Program-made: the position numbers and the translations under genes
Assembly: GCF_947504225.1 (NCBI RefSeq)
Contig: NZ_CANNGT010000007.1
Span: forward strand, 108,579 to 172,578
Source: Brumimicrobium ulvae
Lineage (GTDB): Bacteria > Bacteroidota > Bacteroidia > Flavobacteriales_D > Crocinitomicaceae
DNA length: 64,000 bases
Direction of reading: 5' to 3'
Notes under the pieces: model-generated
The model's input: the letters and a program-made list of their open reading frames with translations, nothing else
What the model was told of the DNA's origin: nothing
Database searches by the model: none
In this document: positions 51,412-61,100 of the stretch, piece by piece
How the letters are laid out: each line of letters begins with the position of its first letter
Position numbering within the stretch: the stretch's first letter is position 1

Positions 51412-52860
51412 TTATTGTTCTTGTTGTTTTTGAAGTTCCTCTTGAAGTTGCTTCAATTGTTCAGGTGAAATTTGCTGTTGTGGTGCCATTTGTTGCGCTT
51501 GAACAAGCGTACCTGGCGCTCCTGATTTAATGACTTCGATTTCGAAAGACAAAGTTTCGTAAGGTTGAATTCCACGGTTTCCGTTTTCACCATACCCTAA
51601 ATCATAAGGTAAAACCAATCTATAACGACCACCTTCTCTCATTTTAGGAATCGCCAATTGCCAACCTTTAACAACACTATTCAGTGAGAAAGATGGAGCA
51701 GGTTGATTACCTTGAGCAGATGTCATATAACTGTTTTGAATCACTTCTCCATTGGAAAGCGATAAAACATAATGAGCTTGAACATCATCCCCTTCCTTTA
51801 CTTTTTTCCCCGTTCCTTCTTCTAAGGTTGTCAGAACAAACCCTGAAGGGTCAACAATTGTATTGGGTCTTTGCTTTGCTGCTTCAATCATTTCTCTACC
51901 TTGTTCTTTAATTGAAGAATAACGCTCAGCTTGTTTTAAAACTTTAGTGTGAATTCCAATAGCGGTAAAAGGTTGAATAAAATATCCTTGACCATTAGGT
52001 GAATACACACCATCTTCACCAAAAGCTAATTCATAAGAAGAATAAACAGAATAATCTCCACCAACTTTCATGTCTTTAGCAGCAATCTTCCATACTTGAG
52101 GGATTAAAATATCATCTGTTGTTAAGATCATTGAGTTCTGAAATTCAGGAAGTCCCGTATTTTCATAAGTGGATACCAAGGTATCACCCGTAATACTAGT
52201 AATCGTTAGAAGGATATCAAACTCTTTATTCAAGTCAATCGCTTCACCTTCACCAGGCGTATTTTCAATAAATATATATTCTTCATCTGGATTTTCGTCC
52301 TTCACATTATCAGGATTCTTTTTGGCCATATCCATCATAAACTTTTCTCCATTCGATTTATTCAAGTCATTATGAAAGTTCATGATCATCGTTTGACGCT
52401 CATTGAGGTCAATAATTGTATCAGCACCAACTAAAGAGTTTGCAAAACCAATTCTGGCCACATCGAAGTTAACTATATCCAAACCGTTTTTCACAACAAG
52501 TGATTTTCTCAATCCTTCACCAAAAACAGCTCCGTAACAATGAGATATTTCTTTCATTGTGTAATTGGTAGTATCGATACCTTGACCACTCGCGTGTGTT
52601 TCTTCGAGCATGTCGTTACAATCTTTGGCAGAAAGGTCTTTTGACGATAAGTAATCATAAAACCCTTTTTCTAATTCTGTCTTGTTCAGGGTAGCGAAAA
52701 TTTCTTCAGGAATACTTTTGAAACTAGCTCCAATATCAGCACCTAATGCGTAAGATATTCTTTGTTCAAAATCTTCTAGATTAATTTCAGAAGCATTTTT
52801 TGGTGATGAGCTACACGCCACAAAAAATGCTGTAATGGGAATAAAAAGTAATTTTTTCAT
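51412..52860 (-). CDS. Double-FKBP peptidyl-prolyl isomerase lipoprotein
   Basis: A 482-residue lipoprotein (lipobox AFFVACSSS, C16) for folding in the periplasm. Residues ~25-190 resemble the helical dimerisation region of FkpA/Mip-type proteins (ISYALGADIGASF). A first FKBP-like domain (~205-310, AAKDMKVGGDYSVYSSYELAFGE region) is less conserved. The second (~340-455) is clear: KVKEGDDVQAHYVLSLSNGE, AIPKMREGGRYRLVLP, LGYGENGNRG. A glutamine-rich tail ends the protein. Confidence 0.9.
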   Translation of the reverse strand: MKKLLFIPITAFFVACSSSPKNASEINLEDFEQRISYALGADIGASFKSIPEEIFATLNKTELEKGFYDYLSSKDLSAKDCNDMLEETHASGQGIDTTNYTMKEISHCYGAVFGEGLRKSLVVKNGLDIVNFDVARIGFANSLVGADTIIDLNERQTMIMNFHNDLNKSNGEKFMMDMAKKNPDNVKDENPDEEYIFIENTPGEGEAIDLNKEFDILLTITSITGDTLVSTYENTGLPEFQNSMILTTDDILIPQVWKIAAKDMKVGGDYSVYSSYELAFGEDGVYSPNGQGYFIQPFTAIGIHTKVLKQAERYSSIKEQGREMIEAAKQRPNTIVDPSGFVLTTLEEGTGKKVKEGDDVQAHYVLSLSNGEVIQNSYMTSAQGNQPAPSFSLNSVVKGWQLAIPKMREGGRYRLVLPYDLGYGENGNRGIQPYETLSFEIEVIKSGAPGTLVQAQQMAPQQQISPEQLKQLQEELQKQQEQ

Positions 52861-52939
52861 ACGTTAGTTAAAGGGTTTTTAAAAATATGTTTTTTGCAAA
52901 GTAAATAAGTATAGTTACATGAACACAAGAAAATGTAAA

Positions 52940-53896
52940 CTATTCTCCAAATAAAGAATCAACAAAGGCTTTTTTATTGAAGGCTTGTAGGTCTTTCATC
53001 TGTTCACCAACCCCAATGTACTTAACAGGGATTTTCATCTGGTCTGAAATACCAATAACAACACCACCTTTAGCGGTACCGTCAAGTTTTGTAATTGCCA
53101 AAGCATTGATTTCAGTTGCAGCAGAGAATTGTTTGGCTTGTTCAAAAGCATTTTGACCGGTAGAACCATCTAAAACGAGTAAAATTTCATGTGGTGCACC
53201 TGGAACCACTTTTTCCATTACTCTTTTGATTTTAGACAATTCATTCATCAAATTGATTTTATTGTGCAATCGCCCAGCGGTATCAATAATAACAACATCA
53301 GCACCTTGCGCTTTTGCTGACTGGAGTGTTTCAAAAGCAACAGAAGCTGGATCCGCTTGCATACCTTGCTCCACAATCGGCACCCCTACTCGTTCAGACC
53401 AAATAATCAATTGATCAACAGCAGCTGCCCTGAAAGTATCTGCAGCACCTAGCACTACATTTTTCCCCATTTCTTTGAATTGGTAAGCCAACTTTCCGAT
53501 AGTTGTTGTTTTCCCCACACCATTCACACCTACAACCATGATTACGTGAGGGTTATTGTCTGGATAGCTTGGAATCTCATATTCAATATCGCCTGTATTA
53601 TTTTCTTCCAATAAACTTGCGATTTCTTCCCTAAGAATACCTTGCAGTTCATTGGTATTGACGTACTTTTCTTTCGCTACACGTTCTTCAATACGATCGA
53701 TAATTTTTATGGTTGTTTGAACACCAACATCAGATGTAATTAGCACCTCTTCTAATTCATCAAGAACATCTTCATCAACCTTTGATTTACCAACAACAGA
53801 ACGTGTTAGTTTAGATAAAAAACTTGTTTTAGTCTTTTCAAGACCTTCATCAAGTTTCTTTTTTTTATCCTTAGAAAATAACCCAAATAATGCCAT
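52940..53896 (-). CDS. ftsY: Signal recognition particle receptor FtsY
   Basis: The SRP GTPase that docks ribosomes making membrane proteins. It has a short acidic/basic N-terminal region, the helical N domain, then the G domain: GVNGVGKTTTIGKLA, DTFRAAAVDQL, IDTAGRLHN, LDGTAKGG. At 318 residues it is of the short form without the long A domain. Its gene follows rpmB, rpmG and DUF4295 on the same strand, a conserved Bacteroidota arrangement. Confidence 0.96.
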   Translation of the reverse strand: MALFGLFSKDKKKKLDEGLEKTKTSFLSKLTRSVVGKSKVDEDVLDELEEVLITSDVGVQTTIKIIDRIEERVAKEKYVNTNELQGILREEIASLLEENNTGDIEYEIPSYPDNNPHVIMVVGVNGVGKTTTIGKLAYQFKEMGKNVVLGAADTFRAAAVDQLIIWSERVGVPIVEQGMQADPASVAFETLQSAKAQGADVVIIDTAGRLHNKINLMNELSKIKRVMEKVVPGAPHEILLVLDGSTGQNAFEQAKQFSAATEINALAITKLDGTAKGGVVIGISDQMKIPVKYIGVGEQMKDLQAFNKKAFVDSLFGE

Positions 53897-53973
53897 AGTT
53901 TAAAAAAAAAGAAAAGCTCCCTACCAAAGGCAAGAAGCTAATTATAAAATAATATTGATTAAAGATGCTATAG

Positions 53974-54129
53974 TTATTTCGTTTTAGCGAACCAATCTTT
54001 AACCTCTTCGTTACGTACCATTTCTTCTCGGAAAGAATACGCTCCTCTTTCGTTTTTCACCATCTTAATCACTTTAGTGTGCGCTTTACCACCACCTGTT
54101 TGAATCGATGCTACTGATTTCTTTGCCAT
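53974..54129 (-). CDS. DUF4295 family protein
   Basis: A 51-residue basic protein: ATG at 54129, starting MAKKSVASIQTGGGKAHTKV and ending KDWFAKTK. It matches the small DUF4295 proteins of Bacteroidota, which are always near rpmB/rpmG and are suspected ribosome-associated proteins. It sits 7 bp after rpmG and 77 bp before ftsY. Confidence 0.9.
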   Translation of the reverse strand: MAKKSVASIQTGGGKAHTKVIKMVKNERGAYSFREEMVRNEEVKDWFAKTK

Positions 54130-54136
54130 AACTTAA

Positions 54137-54319
54137 CTATTTAATTTCTTTATGAATTGTCATTCTCTTAAGAATAGGATTGAATTTTTTCAATTCTAAA
54201 CGCTCAGGCGTATTTTTTCTATTCTTAGTACTAATATATCTTGAAGTTCCAGGCTTACCTGACTCCTTGTGCTCAGTACATTCTAATATTACTTGAACTC
54301 TGTTTCCTTTTTTTGCCAT
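54137..54319 (-). CDS. rpmG: 50S ribosomal protein L33
   Basis: A 60-residue ribosomal protein ([38 protein letters not shown]). Only one of the four zinc-ribbon cysteines remains, so it is the zinc-free form. Encoded between rpmB and the DUF4295 gene. Confidence 0.95.
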   Translation of the reverse strand: MAKKGNRVQVILECTEHKESGKPGTSRYISTKNRKNTPERLELKKFNPILKRMTIHKEIK

Positions 54320-54362
54320 TTTCTTTCTTTTTCCTAGTGAATAACTCTACTAAGGTTATTGA

Positions 54363-54599
54363 CTATTTTAAATATCCTTTCGCTCTTGCTTCTTTCACAC
54401 ATGCAGTAATACCATTCTTATTGATAGTACGCAACGCTGAAGTTGAAACTCGAAGGGTTATAAACTCTTTCTCTTCTGGAAGATAAAACTTCTTCTTTAC
54501 TAAATTAGGGTAAAACTTACGTTTTGTTTTAATATTAGAGTGAGAAACATGATTCCCTACCATTACTCTTTTCCCTGTTAATTGACAAACTCGTGACAT
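54363..54599 (-). CDS. rpmB: 50S ribosomal protein L28
   Basis: A 78-residue ribosomal protein: [27 protein letters not shown], and [10 protein letters not shown]. First gene of the rpmB-rpmG-DUF4295-ftsY cluster. A TTTCTTTG motif at 54637-54644 (minus strand) is one mismatch from the -7 consensus and may be the promoter. Confidence 0.96.
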   Translation of the reverse strand: MSRVCQLTGKRVMVGNHVSHSNIKTKRKFYPNLVKKKFYLPEEKEFITLRVSTSALRTINKNGITACVKEARAKGYLK

Positions 54600-54900
54600 A
54601 ATTAAAAATAGTTTATGCTTAATACAAAAGCGGCTGCAAAGAAATATATATTTTCTGAATTAGCCAAGGGTTTGGAGATTTTTTTTTACTTTATTAAAAA
54701 AAGAACTTCTCCCCTTTTTTTTTACGAATTGCAAATATAGACTTTTGATAGAAACTAAACAAGTTTTCATTATTTAAAAATTATGATTTTTTTTACGTTT
54801 ACATCTACCTCTTGAATCAAAATAGGGATAACACTAATTATCAAGCTGATAAACAAAATAGGCAAGTCATTGTTTTTTTTATATAAAGCTAGTGATTTAT
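54600..54900. other. Upstream region of rpmB, about 300 bp
   Basis: Very AT-rich, with long A and T runs. It holds a possible rpmB promoter at 54637-54644. An imperfect GGAGA/TCTCC pairing lies between 54673 and 54712. No gene is seen. Confidence 0.5.
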
Positions 54901-55575
54901 CTACTCTAGACCATAATCGATTACTTGATAATGTACTTCAGAACCTTTCCTTACATCTAACGTGTCAAAGTTTTGGATCGTTAAATCTTTAAAACTGCGT
55001 TTAATTAATCCTACATCTTTAGCGTAAACTTCATACATTTTTCGATAATCCACCAAGGAAAAGAAATCATCATACTCTACTTCTGTTGTTTCTTCAAAAA
55101 AGATATTGTTGATGGTCCTACTTGAATTGACATTGGAATAGTACACCAGCTCTTCTTCCTCTGGATTAAATGCGTTTACATCCCATTCAACTCCTTCTTT
55201 GACAGCAAATATCATTTTAATTTTCCGCTGATTTTCCTCAACAACCTCTCCTCTACCTCCATCAATTATTCGTGTCCATACACGGTGGTCAAGCAGATCT
55301 CCTGAATTTAAGTCATATTTAGATTGAAAAAATTTCCGTGCACGTCGTCCTGAATTATCGACAAATTCTTCCCCTATTTTTGTTTTTAAACGATATCGAA
55401 TAGAATCATGTTGAGGGTTTAAATCTACATCATGAAATACCTCCAAAACATCGTACTCAATAAAATGACCTTCCTCCATGGGAAAGTAGGAATAGCCAAA
55501 GTCAACAGTTTCTTTTTCCTTACAAGCAGAAATCAACACCATCAAAACAGCCAATATAATTAAAGGTCTATTCAT
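54901..55575 (-). CDS. Hypothetical lipoprotein
   Basis: A 224-residue protein with a lipobox (LMVLISACKEK, C18). The mature part (FGYSYFPMEEGHFIEYDVLE, VEEVEWDVNAFNPEEE-like acidic stretches) resembles unnamed Bacteroidota lipoproteins. It is encoded 27 bp after the MORN-repeat protein gene and may be co-transcribed. Function unknown. Confidence 0.65.
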   Translation of the reverse strand: MNRPLIILAVLMVLISACKEKETVDFGYSYFPMEEGHFIEYDVLEVFHDVDLNPQHDSIRYRLKTKIGEEFVDNSGRRARKFFQSKYDLNSGDLLDHRVWTRIIDGGRGEVVEENQRKIKMIFAVKEGVEWDVNAFNPEEEELVYYSNVNSSRTINNIFFEETTEVEYDDFFSLVDYRKMYEVYAKDVGLIKRSFKDLTIQNFDTLDVRKGSEVHYQVIDYGLE

Positions 55576-55602
55576 ATCATTCTATCTAGTGGTTTCAAGA
55601 TA

Positions 55603-56376
55603 CTAATAATTTGGGCTAATTCCTTTTTCTTTTAGGTTTTGTAAGTGCTTGGTCAATGCTTCGTCTTCTAAATGCTCTCCATTTCTGTAATATTTCCTCC
55701 CCAATTCTTTTCCTGCCTCGTCATAGGTTGTCCACCAACCATGTTTTTTTCTTCTTTTCCAACGTTCAATAATCATCGGTTTACCATTGGGATGATTTTT
55801 TACAATCTCACCATCATATACCCCAGAAGAATAACGTCCTTTGGTTTTCACCACGCCATCAGGAAAGTACTCTATAAATTCTCCGTGAAGACGACCATCT
55901 TTATAATTGGCCTTACGCAAAACTAACTTAGTTTTTGTATCTGTAACTTCTGGACCGTAATAAGTAATGCGTTCACCATTCAACACACCATTAACATAAG
56001 TTTCCTCATAGCTGTAATGACCTGTAGGTAAAAAGTGAGTCCAAACGCTATCCTTTTCTTGATTTCTATAAATTCCATGAGCAATCAACTTTTCATTCTC
56101 ATGATAATAAAATGCTTCCGATCGATTACTTCCTTCGTCATGAACAATAATTGTTCGAACAGTCTTTGATGGGTAATAATAAACAAATTTCCCTACTGGT
56201 TTATCGTCCTTGAACTGACCTTTATACCGAATTATTTCAGAATTCTCATAAAACTTAACCCACTCTCCCTGTTTTTTACCATTAGCGTCAGTTTGATTTA
56301 CTTGGGCTTCAAGTCCGAAACCAAAACCAACCAAAACAAGTAAGCCTAAAATGTAACTTTTATCTAATAATTTCAT
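55603..56376 (-). CDS. Exported MORN-repeat protein
   Basis: A 257-residue protein with a signal peptide (LGLLVLVGFGFGLEAQ). At least six MORN-type repeats follow (GEWVKFYENSEIIRYKGQFK, GEFIEYFPDGVVKTKGRY, GEIVKNHPNGKPM). Such repeats in Bacteroidota are common in envelope proteins of unknown role. It overlaps the end of the HAD phosphatase gene by 17 bp. Confidence 0.85.
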   Translation of the reverse strand: MKLLDKSYILGLLVLVGFGFGLEAQVNQTDANGKKQGEWVKFYENSEIIRYKGQFKDDKPVGKFVYYYPSKTVRTIIVHDEGSNRSEAFYYHENEKLIAHGIYRNQEKDSVWTHFLPTGHYSYEETYVNGVLNGERITYYGPEVTDTKTKLVLRKANYKDGRLHGEFIEYFPDGVVKTKGRYSSGVYDGEIVKNHPNGKPMIIERWKRRKKHGWWTTYDEAGKELGRKYYRNGEHLEDEALTKHLQNLKEKGISPNY

Positions 56377-56902
56377 TTGCTAGTTCTTTTAAATTTTTCA
56401 CTGAAAAATCAGGTATTATATCCACTTTTTCTTCAGACTGAATTAACGCAGTCTTCATTCCAAGATTCATTCCAAACTTCAAGTCAGACGCAGTGTCTCC
56501 AACCATCACCGAATATTCAAAATTAATGTCTGGAAAATCACTTTTTGCCTCAAGTGCCATTGCAGCATTTGGTTTCCTTCTGTCTGGTTCTTCGCCCCTT
56601 AGATTACTTGCAAAATAGACTTTATCAATATAAACACCTTCAACTGCTAAAGCTTTGATCATGAAGTTGTGAATTTCGTCTAAATCTCCTTCAGTCATTA
56701 TTCCTTTCCCAATACCTTGTTGATTGGTAACGACAATTATTTTGGAAAATTGTGGAGCCAACAGCTTAAGTCCTTCAATCACTTTCGGTAAGAAGATAAA
56801 ATCTTCAACCCTTGTGATGTAGCCTTCGAAATTCCTTTGATTAATTACACCATCTCGATCCAAAAACAAAGTCCAAGTAGGATCCTTCTTTGCATTCAAC
56901 AT
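56360..56902 (-). CDS. HAD-IIIA phosphatase, GmhB/HisB-N-like
   Basis: About 180 residues from ATG 56902 (MLNAKKDPTWTLFLDRDG), with an alternative start 18 bp upstream. The catalytic motif is LFLDRDGVIN, followed by VVTNQQGIGKG, RRKPNAAM and VGDTASDLKFG. GmhB dephosphorylates heptose 1,7-bisphosphate for LPS. The zinc-binding cysteines usual in GmhB before RKP are missing (YFASNLRGEEPDRRKPN), so another sugar or histidinol phosphate substrate is possible. The stop of the glycosyltransferase gene is 1 bp upstream. Confidence 0.82.
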   Translation of the reverse strand: MLNAKKDPTWTLFLDRDGVINQRNFEGYITRVEDFIFLPKVIEGLKLLAPQFSKIIVVTNQQGIGKGIMTEGDLDEIHNFMIKALAVEGVYIDKVYFASNLRGEEPDRRKPNAAMALEAKSDFPDINFEYSVMVGDTASDLKFGMNLGMKTALIQSEEKVDIIPDFSVKNLKELANEIIR

Positions 56903-56903
56903 G

Positions 56904-57863
56904 TTAAATTTCAGTTTCAATTAAGTAAACATTTCTTGAAGAGGAGTTCCTTCCAATCAATTCTGCAATGAATCCAGCCAAAAAGAATTGACTTCCAATA
57001 ATCATTGCGGTTAATGCAATATAAAACTCTGTACGTTGTGCAATTAAAGGCGAAAGTCGGTCGGAAAAGAAACTAAGAGTTTTATCTATCCCAAGATATA
57101 AAGCAAATCCAAATCCGATCAAGAAAAGTAAAGTTCCAATAGCTCCAAAAAAGTGCATTGGTTTTTTACCAAATTTTCCAATGAAGACCACTGATAACAA
57201 ATCTAAAGGACCATTCATGAAGCGATTGAGTCCAAACTTTGTTGTACCAAATTTTCTTGCTTGATGTTGTACTACTTTTTCTCCGATTTTATTGAATCCT
57301 GCATACTTGGCCAACGGTGGAATATACCTATGCATATCACCATACACCTCAATACTTTTCACCACAATAGAACGATAAGCCTTGAGTCCACAATTGAAAT
57401 CATGTAAATAAATACCTGTTAACTTGCGGGCTGTCCAATTGTATAATTTAGTTGGTATTGTTTTAGAAAGCGGATCATACCTTTTCTTTTTCCACCCAGA
57501 AATCATGTCATAACCATCCTCTTTGATCATTCGAATCATTTCCGGAATTTCTTCTGGTGAATCTTGAAGATCGGCATCTAAAGTCACCACATAGTCTCCT
57601 TTAACAGCTTCAAAGCCTTTCTGCAAAGCAGCTGACTTCCCATAGTTTCGCTGGAATTTAATCCCACGAACATTTGTATTGCTCGCCCTTAATTTCAAAA
57701 CAGCATCCCAAGAGCCATCTTTACTTCCATCATCCACGAAAATAATTTCATAAGTGAATTTATTGGCCTCCATTACAGAGACAATCCATTCGTGTAATTC
57801 AGGTAGTGACTCGACTTCATTATAAAGCGGGACCACAATAGATATTTCGATTTTTTCAGCCAT
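56904..57863 (-). CDS. Glycosyltransferase family 2, DPM1/GtrB-like, membrane anchored
   Basis: Transfers a sugar to a polyprenyl phosphate or similar lipid at the inner membrane. The GT-A domain has SIVVPLYNEVESLPEL, FVDDGSKDGSW, the DxD motif VTLDADLQDSPEEIP, and KRYDPLSKTIPTKLYN. Two C-terminal membrane helices follow (FFGAIGTLLFLIGFGFAL and FYIALTAMIIGSQFFLAG). I chose ATG 57863 because a TAnnTTTG element (57871-57878) lies 7 nt upstream; an earlier in-frame start lies upstream of that promoter. Confidence 0.92.
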   Translation of the reverse strand: MAEKIEISIVVPLYNEVESLPELHEWIVSVMEANKFTYEIIFVDDGSKDGSWDAVLKLRASNTNVRGIKFQRNYGKSAALQKGFEAVKGDYVVTLDADLQDSPEEIPEMIRMIKEDGYDMISGWKKKRYDPLSKTIPTKLYNWTARKLTGIYLHDFNCGLKAYRSIVVKSIEVYGDMHRYIPPLAKYAGFNKIGEKVVQHQARKFGTTKFGLNRFMNGPLDLLSVVFIGKFGKKPMHFFGAIGTLLFLIGFGFALYLGIDKTLSFFSDRLSPLIAQRTEFYIALTAMIIGSQFFLAGFIAELIGRNSSSRNVYLIETEI

Positions 57864-57870
57864 GACTGAA

Positions 57871-57878
57871 CAAATATA
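57871..57878 (-). promoter_or_regulatory. -7 promoter element of the glycosyltransferase gene
   Basis: TATATTTG on the minus strand matches TAnnTTTG and ends 7 nt before the ATG at 57863, implying almost no leader. Confidence 0.45.
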
Positions 57879-58138
57879 AAAAATTCTTCCGCTCAAAGTA
57901 TCCTTCTTTAAATTTTACACCTGATTTTATTGAAAGGCTTTTGAGTAAATGAGCAAAACTACTCCCTACAAATTGAACAACGGAAAAGGAGTTATTTACA
58001 GTTAGTGGTGAACACATCCTACATCACCCACTTTGGGATTACAATAATAGAGAACTATTTTGATTCATAAAGACTTATTTTTCTGATTTTTCCTTTATCT
58101 TGCAAATGCTAAAATTATAAAACAATTAACTACATATT

Positions 58139-61100
58139 ATGAAAACAATAAGGCTAACGTTATTCTCTTTATTTATCATTGTTTCTTCATTTTCTCTAGG
58201 ACAACTTTCAAAAAGTTCTCCCAAAGCCATAAGTGACAATATCATTGTTAGAATGCAGAAAAATGAGGATCCAGCAATGCTCAGTAAACTTGTTCCAACT
58301 CACTTTGAATTAGAGGTAGCTGAAGTACTTTCTCAACATTCAGATATATGGTTATTAAAGTTCAATGATGACAATACAAATATTGATGAAGTATTAGAAG
58401 TATTGTACCGTGTGAATACAGTATTGTTTGCACAACCCAACAGAGAGGTAGAGTTAAGGGCTGCGCCAAACGACCCTTTGTACACCAATCAATGGCACCA
58501 TGACAACATCGATTCTGAGTTGGCTTGGGACATCACTACAGGTGGAACCACAGCAAATGGTCACGATATTGTTATTGCCTTAATAGAAAGTGCTGATGTC
58601 ATTAATCACCCAGACTTACAAGACAATCAGTGGATCAACACCGCTGAAATTCCAAACAATGGAATTGATGATGATGGAAACGGATATGTTGATGATTACA
58701 ACGGTTGGAATGTTTCTACCAACAATGATGCTATTGGAACAGGTTCTCATGGAACAAGTTGTGCAGGAATGATGGGTGCAAAAGGCGATAACGGAATAGG
58801 AGTGTCTGGAATCAATTGGAATGTTAAAATTATGGACATTGCTGGACATAATTCTCCATTTACAGAGTCAAATATTATTGCGGCCTACAACTATGCATTA
58901 AGCGCACGTTTACTTTGGAATCAGACCAATGGTGCAAATGGTGCTTTTGTTGTTGCTACAAGTGCATCATGGGGGGTAGATGGTGGAGACCCAAATAGCT
59001 ATCCAATTTGGTGTAGTTTTTATGATGATTTAGGTCAAGCAGGAATCCTCAACGCTGGAGCAACTACAAATCAGAATCAGGATGTGGATACCTTTGGTGA
59101 TGTTCCAACAGGTTGTGCAAGTGACTACATGATTGGAGTGACGGCAACCAATTCTTCAGACATCATAGACTTTGCTGGTTATGGAGAACAAACCATCAAT
59201 ATCGCAGCACCAGGGTCTAGCATTTATACGACCGCCGCAAATGGTCAATACACTTCAACTTCTGGAACTTCATTCGCTTGCCCTTTAACAGCAGGCCTCA
59301 TTGGTCTATTATACAGTGTTCCCTGTAGTGATTTAGATAATTTAGCGATGAGTAATCCACAAGCAGCAGCAGATATGGTAATGCAAGCCCTTTATAATGG
59401 AGTGGATCAAAGTCAACATCTAATAGACCGAACGATAACCGGAGGGAGAATAAATGCAAAGAACTCAATTGACCTACTCATGCTTGATGTCTGTAGTTCT
59501 TGTTCAACGCCCAACAACATCAATGTAACTACAGTTAATGACTATGATGCGAGTATTGTATTTGACCATAATCCTGATGCAACCTCATATGTGGTATCTC
59601 TACAAATAGCGGGAACTGGAGTTTGGACAGATTACACAACAACAAATAATAGTTATACATTCACAGGTCTTACCAGCTGTACAGAATATGAATTTAGAAT
59701 TACTTCAGACTGTTCTGGAGAAATCGGAAATTCATCAGCCATTGGAACATTTAAAACCTCAGGTTGTGGAAATTGTATTGACTTAAATTATTGCGAAACA
59801 AATGCAATCAACCCTGCATTAAGTCTAACGGTAACAAGTCCTGCTTCCATTCAAGGAAATTATAGCTATCAAGAATCTACCTCATTTGGAGGTCCCGTAG
59901 ATAATGGATATCAATATGGTGAATTAGTACTTGTTAATGATGGCTCTGCGAATCCTAATGAGGGTTGTAACCCACTCACTAATGGTGCAGCTGTAAATGG
60001 AAATATTGCAGTTGTTTATAGAGGGAGTTGTAACTTCACAGACAAGGCAATGAATGCTCAAAATGCAGGTGCTACAGCAGTGATTATCATCAACAATGTT
60101 GCCAATCCAAGTACAATTAATATGGGTGGGACAAACAACAATGTGACTATCCCAGCAATTATGATTTCGCAAGCTGATGGAGCCATATTGGTGAATTCAA
60201 TCAATAATAATGAAGCTCCGAAAGCCATTCTAGGTCAACAAAACGAATGGGTTGAATCTTTCCTTATTGACGGAAATACAATCACTACAGGAGATAACAA
60301 TGGATATGTTTTGAATGACAGTCCTATCGCATTGATTCTTGGCCAAAACTATCCATTCACCTTAACACCTGGCTATGATGGTCAAGCGCTAGAAGAATAT
60401 ACTCGAATTTGGTTAGACATCAACCAAGATGGTGTATTTGATGTTTCTGAAATGATCTATGATCAAGGTACAGCAGCAACTGGCGTGCTCACAGACAACC
60501 TAACGATTCCGGCTACTGCTTTAACAGGAAGTACGCGAATGAGGGTTCAAATGGCCTATCAAGGTCTTGCTAATTCATCGCTACCTAACGTATGTGGAGA
60601 CCTTACATCAGGAGAAATTGAAGATTTCTGTGTGACTCTAAGTTCAGGAAGTGTTTGTGGTATTAAAGTGACATCGACAATCAACGACCCGGCATGTTCA
60701 CAAGTAAACAACGGTGAAATCTCAGTAAACGTTACTGCTGGAACCCCACCCTATAGTTACCTGTGGAATAATGGACAAACAGGATCAAGTATTTCCAATC
60801 TTACTCCAGGAAATTATAGTTTAAGCATTACGGATGGAAGTGGCTGTGATACGACTATCAATTTCGCATTAACCTACACGCTACAGCTTTCAATTAACGA
60901 GACAATCACGCATCCAAGCTGTCAAAACACAGAAGATGGAAGTATTACTGTTAATGCAAATGGAGGCAATAACTTTACTTACAATTGGAACAATGGCCCC
61001 TCCTCTTCAACGTGGTCAGGTATTGGCGATGGAACTTACCATGTAACGGCAAGTAATGATATAGGTTGTACTGTCTCAGGATCATACAGTTTAAGTGCCC

